DNA from: PLA3 sp964592235
Lineage (GTDB): Bacteria; Planctomycetota; Phycisphaerae; UBA1845; UTPLA1
Assembly: GCA_964592235.1 (NCBI GenBank)
Contig: CAZQCF010000001.1
Location: 62,001 to 126,000 of the forward strand
Reading direction: 5' to 3'
DNA: 64,000 nucleotides
A program made the translations under genes and the position numbers. The notes beneath the pieces were generated by a model, which had not been told where the DNA came from, did no database searches, and was given only the letters and a program-made list of their open reading frames with translations. Numbering within the stretch: the first letter of the stretch is position 1; the number at the start of each line of letters is the position of its first letter. Positions 43,768 through 53,391 of the stretch are shown piece after piece.

Positions 43768-45003
43768 TCAGTCTTTCAGGCCCACGCGCTCGCGGACGCG
43801 CTGGATGACTTCGCGGTCGTGGTCGTCGCGCACGGGCAACGTGCAGCCGGCGTTCTCGAGCACGGCGCGAAGCGCCTCGTCGGCGGTAAGCAGTTTCTCC
43901 GGCAGGCCGGGCCACGGCGTCGCGCGGAAGAGACGATCCGGCAAATCGGATTGCGCCTTGTTGCGCACGCCGAGGATGTGGCGATCGTTCGGTACGCCGT
44001 CCTGCACGTTGCCGGCGAAATAGAACGCGGCCTCGCGGCCGGTCGGGTCGCCGGTCAGCAGGCGATCGGCGTTCGCGCCCCAGGGGTGATCCGGGAGCGT
44101 GAGAAAGTAGTTGTTCACAAAATTGCCCCGTGCCATGCTGACAAGTCCGCCTTGCCGGCTGCCACAGATGACGTTGTTGGTTATCTGCACGATGCCGCCG
44201 CTTAGATCGGGGGCGCGGCCTTTCATGAATGCAAAGAGGCATTGGTCAATATATACATAAGCCGGATCCTCCACGTTCGGCCGTCCCGGAGAGGACCCGA
44301 CCAGCAGCCCCTTGGTGAAGCTCGCGTAGCCCCCCGAGAAAAGGCATCGTCGAAACGTGATACGCCGGCAATCGTCCCATACGGAACCGTTGTCGTCGGT
44401 GCTGTTCTGGATCGAACAATTCTCGACTAATACGTCGTGCGTCGGGCGCTTGCCGTCGCCGATGATCAGCAGTGATCGCCAGCCGCCGTTGTACGGCCCT
44501 TTGCTGCCGTCGTAATGCCCGTGCACCGCTCGCCGCGCCGCGTCATCCACGAACCCGTCGCCGCAGCGGAACCGAAGATGCCGCAGCACCACATGCTCCG
44601 TGTCGGCCACTTCGACCTGGTGCTGGTAAAACGTGATGCCCGGCGCCGGTGCGGCGCTTCCATCGATCGCCAGGTACGGCGTGCTGATCACCAGCTTTTT
44701 CTTAAGGTGAATCCCGCCGCCGACGGTGAACCGCACGATGGCCGGCCCGCGGGCGCGTTCCAGGACATAGCGAATGCTGCCGGGGATCGGCCGCTCGCCG
44801 GGGCCGTAGTCCTGCAGCGTCGTGACGTTCAAGACGCGCTGTGGCGCGGCCGGCGGCGCAGGGGGATGGCTGGCCTTCGCAGGCCGGGTCGAAGGACCTG
44901 ATTCGACTGGGACGGATTGCGCAAGAAGGCAGCCCTCCGCCGCGGCCATTGTGGCGAGCGCGAATATTGACAAGCTGATTGACAAGAGGCTTCGCACGGG
45001 CAT
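43768..45003 (-). CDS. Secreted pectate lyase-like beta-helix protein
   Basis: 411 residues from ATG 45003 (ATG 45012 is an alternative). A signal peptide at about 1-30 ends in AAAEGC/LLAQS. A polysaccharide lyase family 1-like right-handed beta-helix runs from about 50 to 360: GSIRYVLERARGPAIVRFTVGG, LVISTPYLAIDGSAAPAPGITF, VVLRHLRFRCGDG, and Asn-rich turns (ENCSIQNSTDDNGSVWDDC). It would act outside the cytoplasm on uronate polymers such as pectin; substrate specificity cannot be read from the sequence. It is divergent from the ferritin-like gene. Confidence 0.75.
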   Translation of the reverse strand: MPVRSLLSISLSIFALATMAAAEGCLLAQSVPVESGPSTRPAKASHPPAPPAAPQRVLNVTTLQDYGPGERPIPGSIRYVLERARGPAIVRFTVGGGIHLKKKLVISTPYLAIDGSAAPAPGITFYQHQVEVADTEHVVLRHLRFRCGDGFVDDAARRAVHGHYDGSKGPYNGGWRSLLIIGDGKRPTHDVLVENCSIQNSTDDNGSVWDDCRRITFRRCLFSGGYASFTKGLLVGSSPGRPNVEDPAYVYIDQCLFAFMKGRAPDLSGGIVQITNNVICGSRQGGLVSMARGNFVNNYFLTLPDHPWGANADRLLTGDPTGREAAFYFAGNVQDGVPNDRHILGVRNKAQSDLPDRLFRATPWPGLPEKLLTADEALRAVLENAGCTLPVRDDHDREVIQRVRERVGLKD

Positions 45004-45131
45004 CGCCTCCATTCTAGCATCCGGTCCCGCGCCGCAATGGGATATCCTCCGGGGCGCGCGATTCGGCTGCGTTGACGACCGCGTAATCGCTTCCCATTGT
45101 TCCGCGCCGTTCCGTACCGCACAATGCAGCG

Positions 45132-45659
45132 ATGCAGATGAACAACTTCCAATCCGACAGTACGGATATGCCGGAGAGCGTGCTGCCACCGACCGACGCT
45201 TCGCAGGGCCGCGGGCCGGACAAACTGCTCGCCATCGGCGCCTACGGCGAGACCGTCGCCGCGTATCGCTACCTTGTGCTCGCGGAGAAGGTCTCGCGCG
45301 AGGACCATCGCCGCGCCTTCGCCGACATGGCGGACGAGGAGCAGGGTCACAAGCAGCGCTTGCAAAAGCTGTTGGCCGAGCTGTATCCGCAGGCCGATTT
45401 TGTGCTGACGCCCGAAGACAAAGAGGTCGTGGTGACCGGGCCGCGCGTGATCGATGTGCGCGACGAGTCCTCCATCGCCGGTGCGATGCGAATGATCCTC
45501 GACACCGAGCGAAAGACCGCCGCGTTTTATGCCGAGCACGCTCGCAACATGCCGACGGCCGCGCTGCGGGCGTTGTTCAAAGAACTCGCCGAGGAGGGCG
45601 CGGAGCATTATCAGCGGCTGCGCGCGATCGCGCGCGATTCGGGCCTGCCCGATTCCTGA
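45132..45659 (+). CDS. Ferritin-like diiron protein
   Basis: 175 residues. A four-helix bundle carries diiron ligand patterns: GETVAAYRYL (helix 1 Glu), DEEQGHKQRL (ExxH, helix 2), LDTERKTAAFYAEH (helix 3 Glu), and AEEGAEHYQRL (ExxxH, helix 4). This is the rubrerythrin/ferritin-like arrangement without a rubredoxin domain. It may act in oxidative stress or iron handling; the exact reaction is not predictable. It lies upstream of mrp but with a 187-bp gap that may hold a promoter (TATACT at 45762-45767). Confidence 0.8.
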   Translation: MQMNNFQSDSTDMPESVLPPTDASQGRGPDKLLAIGAYGETVAAYRYLVLAEKVSREDHRRAFADMADEEQGHKQRLQKLLAELYPQADFVLTPEDKEVVVTGPRVIDVRDESSIAGAMRMILDTERKTAAFYAEHARNMPTAALRALFKELAEEGAEHYQRLRAIARDSGLPDS

Positions 45660-45846
45660 TCGGCGGGCGCAAATCTTCGCAGCGGATTTGAGCCATTGAG
45701 GAACCGCCATGGCAGCATGGCCGCCCGAGGCCGCGGCTATGCCACGCGGCGCGACTTGTACTATACTCGCGTGTTCGCGTCTGAATCGTTCGCAAAGAAT
45801 GAATCAGCACGCGAAGAACAACACACACTCGACGTCAGGGGATTTC

Positions 45847-46923
45847 ATGAGCGTTTCCAACGACCAGCTACTTGCCGCCCTGCGCGGCGTGATCGATCCC
45901 GAACTCGGCAAGGACCTCGTCACGCTGGAGATGGTCAAGTCCGCGGTCGTCGAAGGCGGCCGCGCCAAGCTGCACATCGAACTGACCACGCCCGCCTGCC
46001 CGATGAAAGACAAGATCAAGACGGATATCGATGCGGCGATCGGCAAACTCGGAGGCGTCAGTGGCATCGACATCGAATGGTCGGCCCGCGTGCGACCGAC
46101 GCCGAATCTGGCAGGGCGACTGCCCGGCGTGAAGAACACCGTCGCCGTCGGCGCGGGCAAGGGCGGCGTCGGCAAGTCGTCGATTGCCGTGCTGGCCGCC
46201 GTTGGCCTCGCGCGCGAAGGCGCGAAGGTCGGCCTGATGGACGCCGACATCTACGGCCCGAGCATTCCCAAAATGCTCGGCGTCGAGTTCGAGCGGCCGC
46301 GTGTCAGCGGCGAGAAGATTCTCCCGATCGAGGCGTTCGGGCTGAAGGTGATGTCGATGGGTTTCCTCGTCGAGCCGGACAAGGCCGTCGTCTGGCGCGG
46401 GCCGATGGTGCACGGGGTGATCCGCCAGTTTCTCGATCAGGTCGAGTGGGGCGAGCTGGATTACCTGATCATCGACCTGCCGCCCGGCACGGGTGACGTA
46501 CCTCTGACACTCGCGCAGAGCATCCCGATGACCGGCGCGGTCATTGTCTGCACCCCGCAAGAAGTCGCCCTGCTCGACGCCATCAAGGCCCTGCGCATGT
46601 ATCAGCAGTTGAACGTCGACATCCTCGGCATCGTCGAGAACATGAGTTACTTCGTCGCGCCCGACACGAGCAGGGAATATGACCTGTTCGGCCGCGGCGG
46701 CGCGAAACAGGCGGCCGAGCGCGTGGGCGTGCCGTTTCTCGGTGAGATCCCGATCAACATCAATATCCGTGTTTCGGGGGACAAGGGTTCGCCGCAGACG
46801 AACTTCGACGGCCCGGACGCCCTCGCGCGCGACGCGATCATGACATTTGTGAGGAATCTTGCTGGGCGCATCAGCACGCGGAATCTGCTGCAACCCGCCG
46901 CGCCGGAATTAAAGATCACTTGA
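45847..46923 (+). CDS. mrp: Mrp/ApbC-type Fe-S cluster carrier ATPase
   Basis: 358 residues from ATG 45847 (AGGGG upstream; open upstream extensions look non-coding). An N-terminal MIP18/DUF59 domain (LLAALRGVIDPELGKDLVTLEMV, with TTPACPMKDKI) is followed by a P-loop of the MinD/Mrp class (GAGKGGVGKSSIAVL, about 101-115), DADIYGPSIPKMLG, and IDLPPGTGDVPLTLAQ. The usual cluster-ligating CxxC after ENMSYF is absent here (FVAPDTSREYDLFG), so a bridging Fe-S cluster at that place is unlikely. It may still act in cluster transfer. Confidence 0.92.
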   Translation: MSVSNDQLLAALRGVIDPELGKDLVTLEMVKSAVVEGGRAKLHIELTTPACPMKDKIKTDIDAAIGKLGGVSGIDIEWSARVRPTPNLAGRLPGVKNTVAVGAGKGGVGKSSIAVLAAVGLAREGAKVGLMDADIYGPSIPKMLGVEFERPRVSGEKILPIEAFGLKVMSMGFLVEPDKAVVWRGPMVHGVIRQFLDQVEWGELDYLIIDLPPGTGDVPLTLAQSIPMTGAVIVCTPQEVALLDAIKALRMYQQLNVDILGIVENMSYFVAPDTSREYDLFGRGGAKQAAERVGVPFLGEIPININIRVSGDKGSPQTNFDGPDALARDAIMTFVRNLAGRISTRNLLQPAAPELKIT

Positions 46924-47067
46924 CGCGGGCCGGCTGCCGCCGATCCCTTCCTTTCCCCATCCCGATTCTTCGCGGACAAGCGTGTTTTCATTGAATCGGG
47001 GGCCGTGTTGCGAGTACAATCGCCGCAGAGTGGAGGGCGATCCGGGCCGGAAAAGCGGGAGCGGATC

Positions 47068-50000
47068 ATGGTTGGACCGGGAACCAGTTCATTCAAGTCA
47101 ATCTTCATTGGCGTCGTCGCGGCCGCGAGCTGCCTACGGACCGCAACGGCTTGGGGCCACGGCAGGCCTGATCCGATGGCCGCGCGCGAGGCAATCCATA
47201 CCACGCCGTTGCCGCACGCGCCGCTCGATCCCACGTTCATCAACTGGGAGACGCCGCACGTCCACCCGATGGACATGACGCCCGACGGCACGCGCCTTCT
47301 GGCCGTGAACACGGCCGACAATCGCCTGGAGGTTTTTGACATCACGACCGGTGCGCCGGTAAAGATCGGTTCCGTGCCGGTCGGACTGGACCCTGTGTCG
47401 GTGCGGGCGCGCAGCAATTCCGAAGCCTGGGTCATCAGCCACATCTCGGATGCGGCCAACATCGTCGACCTCGGCTCGATGAACGTTGTGCGAACGCTGC
47501 GAACCGATGACGAGCCGGCCGATGTTGTCTTCTCGTCCACGCCGGCGCGGGCATTTGTGTCCTGTTCGCAGGCCAACACCGTGCAGGTGTTCGATCTGGC
47601 CAACCTGACGGCAGCCCCGACGCGGATCAGCCTCGCCGGCGAAGACCCGCGCGCGATGGTCTTTCACCCGTCGCGCAACGAAATCTACGTCGCCATTTTC
47701 GAATCCGGTAATCACTCAACCATTCTTGGCGGAGGTCTCACGATCAACAACGGCTTCCCGCCCAATGTCGTCAGCCACGCATCCGGGCCGTACGGCGGCG
47801 TGAATCCGCCCCCCAACGACGGCCCCAGCTTCAAGCCGCCACAAAACGGCGCAAATCCCGCTCCGCCTCCCGTCGGTTTGATCGTAAAGAAAAACGCCGC
47901 GGGTCAATGGATGGATGACAACTCCGGAAACTGGACGGCCCTTGTGACTGGCGCCAATGCAGGTCTTTCCGGCCGACCCGTGGGATGGGATCTGTGGGAT
48001 CACGACGTGGCGATCATCGATGCAAGCACGCTGGCGGTGCGCTACGCCGACGGCATCATGAACCTTTGCATGGCGATGGCGCGGAACCCGACGACGGACG
48101 AGCTTTGCGTCGTGGGAACGGATGCCACGAATGAAGTGCGCTTCGAGCCGGTGCTGGAAGGCCGGTTCCTCCGCGTGAACCTTGGCCGCGTCAATCCGGC
48201 CACGGGCGCCGTCATTCAGATTAAGGATCTTAACTCCCACCTGACCTACGGCACAAACGTTCCGTTCGTATCGATTCCCCAGAGCGAGCGCAACAAATCG
48301 CTAGGCGATCCGCGTGGCCTCGTCTGGAACGCAGCCGGCTCGCGGGGCTACGTCGCGGGAATGGGCTCCAACAACGTCGTCATCATCGACGCCGCCGGCA
48401 ATCGATTGCCGGCCGTCGCCGATCCCGGCCGCGTCACCATCGCAGTCGGTGAGGGACCGACCGGTCTGGTTCTCGATGAATCGCGCGGTCGACTCTACGT
48501 GTTAAATAAGTTCGGCGCATCCGTCTCGTATGTCAACCTTGCGACCGAGAGTGAACTGGGCCGCGCCAATCTGTTTGACCCCACGCCGGCATCCATTCGA
48601 ACCGGCCGTAAGCACCTCTATAACACGCATCTGAACTCGGGCCTGGGGCACATCGCTTGCGCGTCATGCCACGTCGACGCGCGGATGGATCGCCTGGCAT
48701 GGGATTTGGGTGCCCCGTCGGGTCTGATGAAACCGTTCAATCAGAATTGCGGCAGCGGCGGATGTCAGGACTGGCACCCGATGAAGGGACCGATGACCAC
48801 GCAGACGCTGCAGGACATCATCGGCAAGGAGCCTCACCACTGGCGCGGCGACCGCGACGGGATTGAGGAGTTCGCTGGCGCGTTTCGCGGTCTGCAGGGC
48901 GGCGATGCGCCGCTTTCCTCCGTGCACATGCAGGAATTCGAGGACTTCCTCGAAACCATCTTCATTCCGCCCAATCCGCACCGCACCTTTACCAACCAGC
49001 TTCCGACCAATATGCCGCTTCCGGGGCACTTCACCACGGGCCGATTCGGCCCGGCCGGTCTTCCGTTGCCTAACGGCAACGCGGCCAACGGACTGACGGC
49101 CTATCGCACGGCCCAGCTCGACGGCGTCAACTGCGTCTCCTGCCACACCGTTCCGACCGGCGCGGGAACCGATACCACTCTCGTCGGCGGCCAGTTTCAG
49201 CCGATCCCGCCCGGGCCCAACGGCGAACGGCACCTCGCCCTCGTTTCGGTCGACGGCTCCACCAACGTCAGCATAAAGGTGCCCCACCTTCGCAACCAAT
49301 ACGAGAAGACCGGTTTCGAGTTAACGCAGACCCGCAACGTCGCCGGCTTTGGCTTCCTCCACGACGGCAGCGTCGATTCGATCGCCCGATTCCTGAATGA
49401 GCCCGTGTTCAACGTCACATCCAATCAGATGACGGCCGATCTCGTCGCGCTCATGCTGGCGTTCGGAGGATCGGGATTCCCGCCACCGCCCCCGCCGCCG
49501 GTTTTGCCCGAGCCGCCGGGCGTCGCCAGCCGGGATACGCACTCCGCCGTGGGGCGACAGACCACCTTGATCAACGCTGCGACCGCGCCGGCCGATCAGT
49601 TGCAGCTCATCGCCGACATGATCTCATTGGCCAACAGCAATGCTGTCGGTCTCATCGTAAAGGGTCGCCAGGCAGGCATCGCGCGCGGCTATCGCTACAA
49701 CGGCGGCAACGTGTTTCAGTCGGATCGTCAGGGCCAGACCATCACCGCGGCCGCGCTTCAGGCGTCCGCCGCGCCGGGAAGCGAACTGACCTACCTGGTG
49801 GTGCCCAAGGGAACCGAGACGCGCATCGGCATCGATCGCGACCGCGACGGTTTCTTTGACCGCGATGAACTGGATCTGTGCAGCGATCCGGCGAACGCGG
49901 CCAGCGTCCCCGGCTCACCCCTGGCCGATATCGACGGCGATGGAGATGAAGATGAAACCGATATCACGCTCTTTGTCGGTGTGTTGACAGGCGACAATGC

Positions 50001-50097
50001 CAATCCCGAACACGCGACGCGCAGCGATTTCAATTGCGACGACCAGCGCGACGGGCGCGACATCCGACCTTTCCTCGCGGGTTACTTGACGCCGTAG
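47068..50097 (+). CDS. Secreted beta-propeller c-type cytochrome with dockerin-like tail
   Basis: 1009 residues from ATG 47068 (GGGAG upstream). A signal peptide at about 8-28 is followed by a YVTN-like beta-propeller (about 60-520). Then come two haem motifs, CASCH (about 531) and CVSCH (about 691), the latter within a MauG/peroxidase-like segment ending VSIKVPHLRNQYEKTGF and FLHDGS. The C-terminus (about 950-1005) is dockerin-like: DIDGDGDEDETDITLFVG and FNCDDQRDGRDIRPFLAGY. It would be an exported redox protein. It converges on a six-haem cytochrome gene, and the stop codons are 34 bp apart. Confidence 0.82.
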   Translation: MVGPGTSSFKSIFIGVVAAASCLRTATAWGHGRPDPMAAREAIHTTPLPHAPLDPTFINWETPHVHPMDMTPDGTRLLAVNTADNRLEVFDITTGAPVKIGSVPVGLDPVSVRARSNSEAWVISHISDAANIVDLGSMNVVRTLRTDDEPADVVFSSTPARAFVSCSQANTVQVFDLANLTAAPTRISLAGEDPRAMVFHPSRNEIYVAIFESGNHSTILGGGLTINNGFPPNVVSHASGPYGGVNPPPNDGPSFKPPQNGANPAPPPVGLIVKKNAAGQWMDDNSGNWTALVTGANAGLSGRPVGWDLWDHDVAIIDASTLAVRYADGIMNLCMAMARNPTTDELCVVGTDATNEVRFEPVLEGRFLRVNLGRVNPATGAVIQIKDLNSHLTYGTNVPFVSIPQSERNKSLGDPRGLVWNAAGSRGYVAGMGSNNVVIIDAAGNRLPAVADPGRVTIAVGEGPTGLVLDESRGRLYVLNKFGASVSYVNLATESELGRANLFDPTPASIRTGRKHLYNTHLNSGLGHIACASCHVDARMDRLAWDLGAPSGLMKPFNQNCGSGGCQDWHPMKGPMTTQTLQDIIGKEPHHWRGDRDGIEEFAGAFRGLQGGDAPLSSVHMQEFEDFLETIFIPPNPHRTFTNQLPTNMPLPGHFTTGRFGPAGLPLPNGNAANGLTAYRTAQLDGVNCVSCHTVPTGAGTDTTLVGGQFQPIPPGPNGERHLALVSVDGSTNVSIKVPHLRNQYEKTGFELTQTRNVAGFGFLHDGSVDSIARFLNEPVFNVTSNQMTADLVALMLAFGGSGFPPPPPPPVLPEPPGVASRDTHSAVGRQTTLINAATAPADQLQLIADMISLANSNAVGLIVKGRQAGIARGYRYNGGNVFQSDRQGQTITAAALQASAAPGSELTYLVVPKGTETRIGIDRDRDGFFDRDELDLCSDPANAASVPGSPLADIDGDGDEDETDITLFVGVLTGDNANPEHATRSDFNCDDQRDGRDIRPFLAGYLTP

Positions 50098-50131
50098 GGA
50101 TCGCGCGGCCAGGCGGCAGCGTGGCGCCGCA

Positions 50132-52741
50132 TCAGGGCGCCAGCACGGCCGCGACAAACGGCTGCGCGTCCAGCCCATTTGCGGACTCATCGTTGTTCAA
50201 ATCGCAACGAGCCAAATAGGCTGGCGTCGTGTCCACGCCGAGCAGCACGTCGGTGAACAGCGCGATGTCCGTATCATTCACGAACCCGTCCGCGTTGATG
50301 TCGCCCGGTCGAATCACCGGCGTCAGGTTCAGCGATTGCGACGCCATCAGCTCGGGGGGACATTTGCCGTTGTTGTTCCAAAGGTCGTACATCTCCTGAC
50401 CCTTGGTATTGGTGACATTCTGGTCGCGCAGGAAGGTGACGAACTCCTTGCTCGTACTCTGATAGTACAGCTTTACCTCGACCCGCGCTGCGCCCGACGG
50501 CACCTGGTAGATCGTGTCATCCCAGTACTGGCCGTCCAGATAGCTCGCGCCGACCGGTGCGCCGCCAAAGAGGGCGTACTGGGCGTTGGTAAACCCGCGC
50601 GGCGGGATGCGATTGTCCTTGAAAATCTTGTTGTTCAGGACAAAATGAAACGATGGCCCGGGCGGCACGCCGACGATTCCCGCCGTCAATTCATCCAGCC
50701 CCGGCTCCGCTTCATAAATCTTGACTTCGGCGTCGTGCGTCAGGTGCGCGGTCTGCAAGTCGTACGCGCCGGACTCCTTGATGAGCGCATCCTGGGCGTC
50801 GAAGAAACGCACGTTGAGCCACATGCGCCGGCCTTCGGGGTAGCCCGTCGGGAGCTTGTGACCGGACTGGTTGGTGACGGTGACGACGAACTCATCGGTG
50901 TTCTGTTGTGCAGACAGCGTGGCGGCGTTCTGGAGCATGTATCGGGCACGAAGAACACCGGCATCAATGGCCGCCGGATTGACATCACCCGGGAACTGCT
51001 GCGGCATGAGGCCTAGGAGCCAGGTGCTGCCGCCGGTCATATCGTGCAACGGCAGATCGTTTCGCATGGGGGCGTCGGGGAAGACGCAGCCCTGACCGGT
51101 CACGTCTCGCAGATGGCAGTCTTGACACGAGGCGACGTAATCGCGATTGCCGCCGAACTGCGGCGCGTAAATGCCCTGCGGGGAGTTGTAGGCGCTGTGC
51201 AGCCATTCGCTGTAGGTGCGCTCGATCGGCATCAGAACATACGGAGACATGCTGGCCGGCGGCGTGTCGAACGCATTGGGCACGAAGTTCCCGTTGATGT
51301 CGCGCTCAAAGGCCGGGTTGCTCACGTCGTGGCAAGTGCCGCACAGGGCGGCCTCCCGGTGGAACGGCGACACGGCGACGTTGTGCGGTGCAACCGTGTC
51401 GTTGAATGGTCCTCGCATCCGCCCCTGATCCGGATCGACGACGAACATCCCGTTCCCGAAGTCATTCGGGGGATTGCTCAAGGCCGCCAGGATCGCGCTG
51501 TCTTCCGGTGGGTTCTGTGCGCTGAAGACCGGGTCCACCATTCGGTGACAGAGGTTGCAACTGACCCCGTGCATGTCGCTGGCGAGCGCGCCGCCGCCGT
51601 TGGTGGGCACCGAGCGACCATCGAGCCACGCGGCGGGGATGTGGCATCGCAGACAAACGTCGCCGGAATCCGGCGCGTCCTGGTTCCCGATGGTCATGCA
51701 GGCCTCGAAGAGCAGGTCGCGCGAGGCGTGGGCCATCATGCTGCCCTGCCAGTTGAAATGCGGCTCGACCGCGGAATTGTAATTGCCGTGGCAGGACGCG
51801 CAATCATTGGGATCGGCCAGGCCGGCGGCTCCAAACGGCTGCGTGCCCGGCTGGTCGAAGTCGCGCAGCGTGGTCGGCACCAGCCCGCCGGGCGGCGCCT
51901 GCACGGTGAATGCCGCATTGCTGGCATCCATGCCGACGTTGTTAGCGCTATCCGTCGCTACGACGCGCACGCGCGCGGCGACAGTCGGACGATTGGGCAG
52001 GAAGACCATCTCCGTCCCGCCGTTGCCGGCTTGCGTGAGTCCCAACCGAAGCGGCTGGTACGTGCCCCCGTTGTTGGTCGACAGGTACAGATCAATGCGC
52101 GAGATGCTCGATGCATCCGTCGCGGTCCATTGAATGGTCGTGGATGCATTGCCGAGCAGCAGCTCGCCGCCGTTCGGCGCGATGACCGTGACGACGGGCG
52201 GCGTCGTGTCGGGCGCCGCGATCGGCACGAGATGATTCTGGATCTCGGAAACTGTCACATTGGAGACACTTCCGACGTTGATCGGCGTCAGCCCGGAGAA
52301 CGTGGGCGTGTTGCTGTAGCTCGTCGTGTTCGTGATTTCCGTGAGGCTGCTGAACCCGTCAGAGTCGTTGTCCTCGGTCTGAATCGAGAGCACCGCCTGC
52401 TGGCGGCCTGCGTCGGAGTTTGGATAGCTGCCGATGACCTGACCGAGACGCACGCCGTACGGATTGCGCGTGCCCCCGCCGCTGAAGTTGTAGTGGCATT
52501 GCCCGCAGTGCGCCGGATGGCTGGGTACGGTGTCGAGGCGCGAACCCACGGCATTGGGATACACAACAAAAAACGCCTGTCGGATATTCGGCCGAGCGGC
52601 AACGGTTTCCACGGCGACCAGCACCGCCAGCACCGCTATGGCCGAGGCCGAAATCGCAGGCTTGAGATGAAACCGATGAAGCACGTGGCGGGTAAAAGCA
52701 GTGTTGGTGACCGTGTCTTCGGTAGCTGCGTGGGATTGCAT
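50132..52741 (-). CDS. Secreted hexahaem c-type cytochrome with dockerin-like tail
   Basis: 869 residues from ATG 52741 (GGAGG 9 bp upstream; the frame is open to 52882). A signal-anchor lies near 31-48 and six CxxCH haem sites are visible: CGQCH, CASCH, CLRCH, CNLCH, CGTCH and CQDCH. An Ig-like segment (TPPVVTVIAPNGGELLLG...) sits between the first and second haem sites. The C-terminus is dockerin-like (GDINADGFVNDTDIALFTDVLLG and LNNDESANGLDAQPFVAAVLAP), as in its convergent neighbour. It is likely exported for electron transfer; donor and acceptor are unknown. Confidence 0.85.
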   Translation of the reverse strand: MQSHAATEDTVTNTAFTRHVLHRFHLKPAISASAIAVLAVLVAVETVAARPNIRQAFFVVYPNAVGSRLDTVPSHPAHCGQCHYNFSGGGTRNPYGVRLGQVIGSYPNSDAGRQQAVLSIQTEDNDSDGFSSLTEITNTTSYSNTPTFSGLTPINVGSVSNVTVSEIQNHLVPIAAPDTTPPVVTVIAPNGGELLLGNASTTIQWTATDASSISRIDLYLSTNNGGTYQPLRLGLTQAGNGGTEMVFLPNRPTVAARVRVVATDSANNVGMDASNAAFTVQAPPGGLVPTTLRDFDQPGTQPFGAAGLADPNDCASCHGNYNSAVEPHFNWQGSMMAHASRDLLFEACMTIGNQDAPDSGDVCLRCHIPAAWLDGRSVPTNGGGALASDMHGVSCNLCHRMVDPVFSAQNPPEDSAILAALSNPPNDFGNGMFVVDPDQGRMRGPFNDTVAPHNVAVSPFHREAALCGTCHDVSNPAFERDINGNFVPNAFDTPPASMSPYVLMPIERTYSEWLHSAYNSPQGIYAPQFGGNRDYVASCQDCHLRDVTGQGCVFPDAPMRNDLPLHDMTGGSTWLLGLMPQQFPGDVNPAAIDAGVLRARYMLQNAATLSAQQNTDEFVVTVTNQSGHKLPTGYPEGRRMWLNVRFFDAQDALIKESGAYDLQTAHLTHDAEVKIYEAEPGLDELTAGIVGVPPGPSFHFVLNNKIFKDNRIPPRGFTNAQYALFGGAPVGASYLDGQYWDDTIYQVPSGAARVEVKLYYQSTSKEFVTFLRDQNVTNTKGQEMYDLWNNNGKCPPELMASQSLNLTPVIRPGDINADGFVNDTDIALFTDVLLGVDTTPAYLARCDLNNDESANGLDAQPFVAAVLAP

Positions 52742-53391
52742 GGCGAGGGCCTCCGCTCGACCCGGCGAGGCGGGGCCACTTCCCCATTCCCAGCGGCTGC
52801 CGACGGGGCGAGGCAATAAGAAAAGCGCAGTCATGCTGCGACGGGTTGCAATCCGCAGCAAGTTGTGTGCCCCGTCGCGCATGAACAGAGATCGTTGAAC
52901 TGACTACACGGCACTGCGACCGGTTTGCGGCGTTCCACGGGAGCGTTTCGCAACATGTAAGTTGCTTATTGATTGCAGCTTGCAGTTGCAGGGCAATGGC
53001 CCAAGCCGGGCTCCGAGCCGTGGCGGATTTGCCCGGCGTAGAAACATCCTCAACGTGGAGCCGGCCCTCTCATCGCTTCGCTCCTACCGTGATCGCAGGG
53101 TCAATTCGCGCGACGGGTGCGTGCGATTCATGAATTGCCCAGACTCGGTTAATTAAGCTTGGCCGTTGTTGAATGAGGTTGATGCCCGATAAGAAAAGCC
53201 GTCCCATATCCGGGTAACGGTCACTAACAAGGAAATTTCGACAGTTTTTTTGCCCCTTGCCAATATTGGTGTATAATAAACGGTCTGCAAAACATGTCCG
53301 TAGCAGCGAATCGCGAGGCGGCTCGAAGCTAACCTAAAATCCTTATCAGCAAAGAGTTAACCTGCGCGGGCCGGCGGTTCAGGGAGCGATT
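52742..53391. other. Divergent intergenic region before dnaG
   Basis: 650 bp between the cytochrome gene (minus strand) and dnaG. Part near 52742-52882 could be an upstream extension of the cytochrome frame. The right part is AT-rich compared with the rest of the window and holds the dnaG promoter. No RNA gene or riboswitch was recognised. Confidence 0.6.
53250..53277 (+). promoter_or_regulatory. Candidate sigma-70 promoter of dnaG-rpoD
   Basis: TTGCCC (53250-53255), 16-bp spacer, then a perfect TATAAT (53272-53277), in an AT-rich context 115 bp upstream of the dnaG start. This is the clearest housekeeping-type promoter seen in the window. Confidence 0.6.

Noticed and set aside
45739..45767. 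Promoter for mrp
   Set aside because: TATACT is good, but the hexamer 17 bp upstream (ATGCCA) is a poor -35; not listed as a feature.
51044..52819. 591-residue open frame opposite the hexahaem cytochrome
   Set aside because: The minus strand carries six CxxCH sites and a signal segment; the plus frame has none of these.
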